Source: Anaerolineae bacterium (GTDB lineage: Bacteria > Chloroflexota > Anaerolineae > B4-G1 > SLSP01). Taken from it: 33,211 nucleotides of DNA. Positions 31,477-33,211 of the stretch are shown piece by piece. The stretch spans positions 1 through 33,211 of the forward strand of contig JAFGFB010000097.1 of NCBI GenBank assembly GCA_016931315.1, given 5' to 3'. The translations under genes were made by a program, and so were the position numbers. The notes beneath the pieces are model-generated. The model ran no database searches, was not told the origin of the DNA, and saw only the letters and a list, made by a program, of their open reading frames with translations. Numbering within the stretch: the stretch's first letter is position 1; each line of letters starts with the position of its first letter.

Positions 31477-32178
31477 CTAGAGCATCTCTGTCAGTGCCGC
31501 CTCGACCGCAGCGATGGCGTGGATGTGGGTGGTATCGAAGAGGGGTACGGGTGTGTCCTCGGGATGGACGAGCAAACCGATTTCAGTGCAGCCGAGGATG
31601 ATGCCTTCGGCGCCTTCCGCCACCAGCTGTGCGATGATGTCAAGGTAACGTTGTTTGGATTCTGGGTTGATTTTCCCGAGGACCAATTCATTGTAGATCA
31701 CCTGGTGTACGATTTCACGTCCGGCGTCGTCGGGGATCAGGACGGTGAGTCCATGCTGCTCGACAAGTCGGGTACGGTAGAAATCCTGCTCCATGGTGAA
31801 GCGCGTCCCCAGTAGCCCGACGGTGTGCAAACCCGCAGCCTGAATGGCGTGCGCCGCGGCATCGGCGATGTGCAGGAAGGGTATTCGCACCTGCGCTTGA
31901 ATGGCGTCGGCGACCTTGTGCATGGTATTGGTGCAGAGGACGATGAGGTCGGCGCCCGCTCTCTCAAGGCTTTGCGCCGCATAGGCAAGGATTTGACCGG
32001 ATTCCTGCCACCTGCCCTCACGTTGCAGGACTTCGATTTCCGCAAAATCCACGGAAAGCATGATACAGCTGGCGGAGTGCAGTCCTCCCAGCCGAGCTTT
32101 GACTTCCTCGTTGAGGATCCGGTAATACTCGAGGGAGGATTCCCAACTCATGCCGCCAATCAGTCCGATGGTTTTCAT
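31477..32178 (-). CDS. Aspartate/glutamate racemase family protein
   Basis: 233 residues. Both catalytic cysteines are present: Cys82 in VLCTNTMHK and Cys197 in ILGCTEIGLL. MKTIGLIGGMSWESSLEYYR at the start is typical of the YgeA-type broad-specificity amino-acid racemases. It is cytoplasmic and cofactor-independent. The start is ATG 32178, with AAAGGAG seven bases upstream; the frame is open to 32451 but that part contains a promoter. The coupling to a downstream SDR gene suggests a joint role that cannot be named from sequence. Confidence 0.9.
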   Translation of the reverse strand: MKTIGLIGGMSWESSLEYYRILNEEVKARLGGLHSASCIMLSVDFAEIEVLQREGRWQESGQILAYAAQSLERAGADLIVLCTNTMHKVADAIQAQVRIPFLHIADAAAHAIQAAGLHTVGLLGTRFTMEQDFYRTRLVEQHGLTVLIPDDAGREIVHQVIYNELVLGKINPESKQRYLDIIAQLVAEGAEGIILGCTEIGLLVHPEDTPVPLFDTTHIHAIAAVEAALTEML

Positions 32179-32235
32179 GTGAGCTCCTTTAGGCTTCCTG
32201 GAAACGTGTCGAGAAGATGCTGCTGTGTTGTTCTC

Positions 32236-32244
32236 ATTGTAGCA
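32236..32244 (-). promoter_or_regulatory. Possible extended -10 promoter of the racemase gene
   Basis: On the minus strand TGCTACAAT reads as an extended -10 element (TACAAT at 32241-32236), about 58 bp before the racemase start. No good -35 lies at the usual distance. Confidence 0.35.
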
Positions 32245-32336
32245 CTGTTTTCTCGTGGGCTGCGGTGAATTTCGGTCATGCAGAGCTGCGCCGCGGCAGA
32301 AAGTGCGCCAGTTACCGAAGGTCTCAACCAGGCGGT

Positions 32337-32990
32337 TCAGCGCGATCTCCACATTTTGATGAAAAAAGCAATGGGAAGCATCCAGTAGAAGTAGGTTGCA
32401 ACGGGATTCCAGGAGGTGAAGGCGCCACGAAGGATGAGGGTGAGTGAGCAAGCGGTATAGATGACGAGCAAAGTGAGGGTGATGACGGGTTTGGCACGGG
32501 AGCTGTAGAAGGTGCGGCGCTCCAGGGCGAGCGGAGTGGCGCCGGGGGAATCGTGGGATTGCGGGAGTGCTTCAAGTGCGTTGACCAGGGCGTCAAAACC
32601 GCTGCGATCTTGCCCTTTGAAACTGATGACGGAAAGAGTATCGCCGCTATACAGGGATACCTTGAGGCTGTAAAGCAGCAGTTCCTCATAGCGGGCGTAG
32701 CCGGCGATGTTCTCCGCTTTGACGTGGTATGGGGCGCGCCCTTGTGGTTCGATGGTGATTTCACCCCCGCCAATGTGGACGGTCGCGGGATGGGTGGAGA
32801 GGCGCGGCGCGATGATGAAGGCTCCTGCGATGGTAATGGTGAGAAAGGCATATTGCGCCAAATCGGGGATGTTCCAGAAGCGTTGACAGACGAGGAGCGC
32901 CGCAATGCCCAAGGTGGTAAGGAGCAGCAGGCTGGCGATGAAAGACACGGACCTGTAGAGGCGCACGGTGAGCATGGGACTTTGGGTCAT
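32337..32990 (-). CDS. Membrane protein with PH-like domain
   Basis: 217 residues. Two hydrophobic hairpins frame a soluble middle: segments at about 11-32, 40-60, then GGGEITIEPQG through SVISFKGQDRSGFDALVNAL as a PH-like beta domain (about 62-135), then helices near 160-182 and 188-210. Function is unknown. The start at ATG 32990 overlaps the upstream stop by four bases (ATGA), so the two genes are coupled. Confidence 0.7.
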   Translation of the reverse strand: MTQSPMLTVRLYRSVSFIASLLLLTTLGIAALLVCQRFWNIPDLAQYAFLTITIAGAFIIAPRLSTHPATVHIGGGEITIEPQGRAPYHVKAENIAGYARYEELLLYSLKVSLYSGDTLSVISFKGQDRSGFDALVNALEALPQSHDSPGATPLALERRTFYSSRAKPVITLTLLVIYTACSLTLILRGAFTSWNPVATYFYWMLPIAFFIKMWRSR

Positions 32991-33211
32991 GGGGCGGCAC
33001 TTTTGTGGGCTTCGCCGGAGGCGTCCCACTGCACCGTAAAGGTTTCAAGGTGCAGGCGCGCCCATTCGATGCCGTTGCGGATCTCTTTGGGGAAGGGGAC
33101 GAGGCGCTCGCCTGCCTGCGGGTGGGCCTCCAGGTAGACAGCGAAGCGGGCGATGATGGACGCGGCATCGGATTCCGCCCACTTTTGCCAGGTATCGAGG
33201 CCCATCGCGTA
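32987..33211 (-). CDS. Unidentified protein, probably 5'-partial at the window edge
   Basis: 72 residues are visible from the ATG at 33205, but the frame remains open to the last base of the window (TAC GCG before it), so this may be the C-terminal part of a longer protein. The visible sequence is helical and acidic to basic (MGLDTWQKWAESDAASII, then RNGIEWARLHLETF), with no recognised motif. It overlaps the next gene by four bases. Confidence 0.55.
   Translation of the reverse strand, partial: YAMGLDTWQKWAESDAASIIARFAVYLEAHPQAGERLVPFPKEIRNGIEWARLHLETFTVQWDASGEAHKSAAP

Overview
The window reads as bacterial chromosome, probably from an uncultivated Chloroflexota lineage close to Anaerolineae. 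That placement is an inference from the gene mix (CHASE2 cyclase, FecR/PD40 lipoprotein, DUF3604, GPH symporter, DUF998, many small membrane proteins) and from intergenic DNA full of short palindromic repeats; no rRNA, tRNA or universal marker gene is present to confirm it. No phage, transposase, CRISPR array or tRNA was seen.

Layout. 1-425 is gene-free and holds repeats. 426-2464 (+) encodes two peptide/nickel-type ABC permeases without a binding protein or ATPase beside them. 2523-9459 (-) is a probable four-gene signalling operon, transcribed in this order: CHASE2 adenylate/guanylate cyclase, FecR-PD40 lipoprotein, membrane-anchored DUF3604 (PHP-like) protein, and a divergent ketol-acid-reductoisomerase-like protein that has lost key catalytic residues. 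9460-10089 is 630 bp without a gene, built of tandem and palindromic repeats. 10090-17903 (-) is a compact carbohydrate catabolic cluster: IclR regulator, IolD-like ThDP enzyme, split transketolase (N and C subunits), RpiB/LacAB isomerase, GPH symporter and Gfo/Idh oxidoreductase. A strong promoter overlapped by a palindrome precedes the IclR gene, and a related 14-bp site precedes the ThDP gene, so one regulon is likely. 18194-19507 (+) is a polytopic membrane protein followed by a strong hairpin.

19700-33211 (-) is a long run of accessory genes on one strand: an overlapping methyltransferase / alpha-beta hydrolase / GNAT trio, PH-like membrane proteins, a zinc-ribbon TPR protein, a two-domain protein with a possible glycoside-hydrolase-like barrel, a second methyltransferase, a zinc-finger miniprotein, an UlaG-type metallo-beta-lactamase-fold hydrolase with a clear promoter and operator-like palindrome, a tyrosine phosphatase, a DUF998 protein, an NAD-dependent epimerase coupled to an aspartate/glutamate racemase, and a fragment at the edge.

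The strongest candidates for something new are (i) the IclR / IolD-like / split transketolase / RpiB / Gfo-Idh cluster, whose substrate cannot be read from the sequence but whose enzyme set fits an isomerise-then-transketolase route for an unusual sugar or cyclitol; (ii) the catalytically altered IlvC-like protein in a cyclase operon; and (iii) the intergenic repeats, in which hairpins with a shared GATTTT outer stem and a variable GC-rich inner stem recur five times, each inside a larger repeated block.
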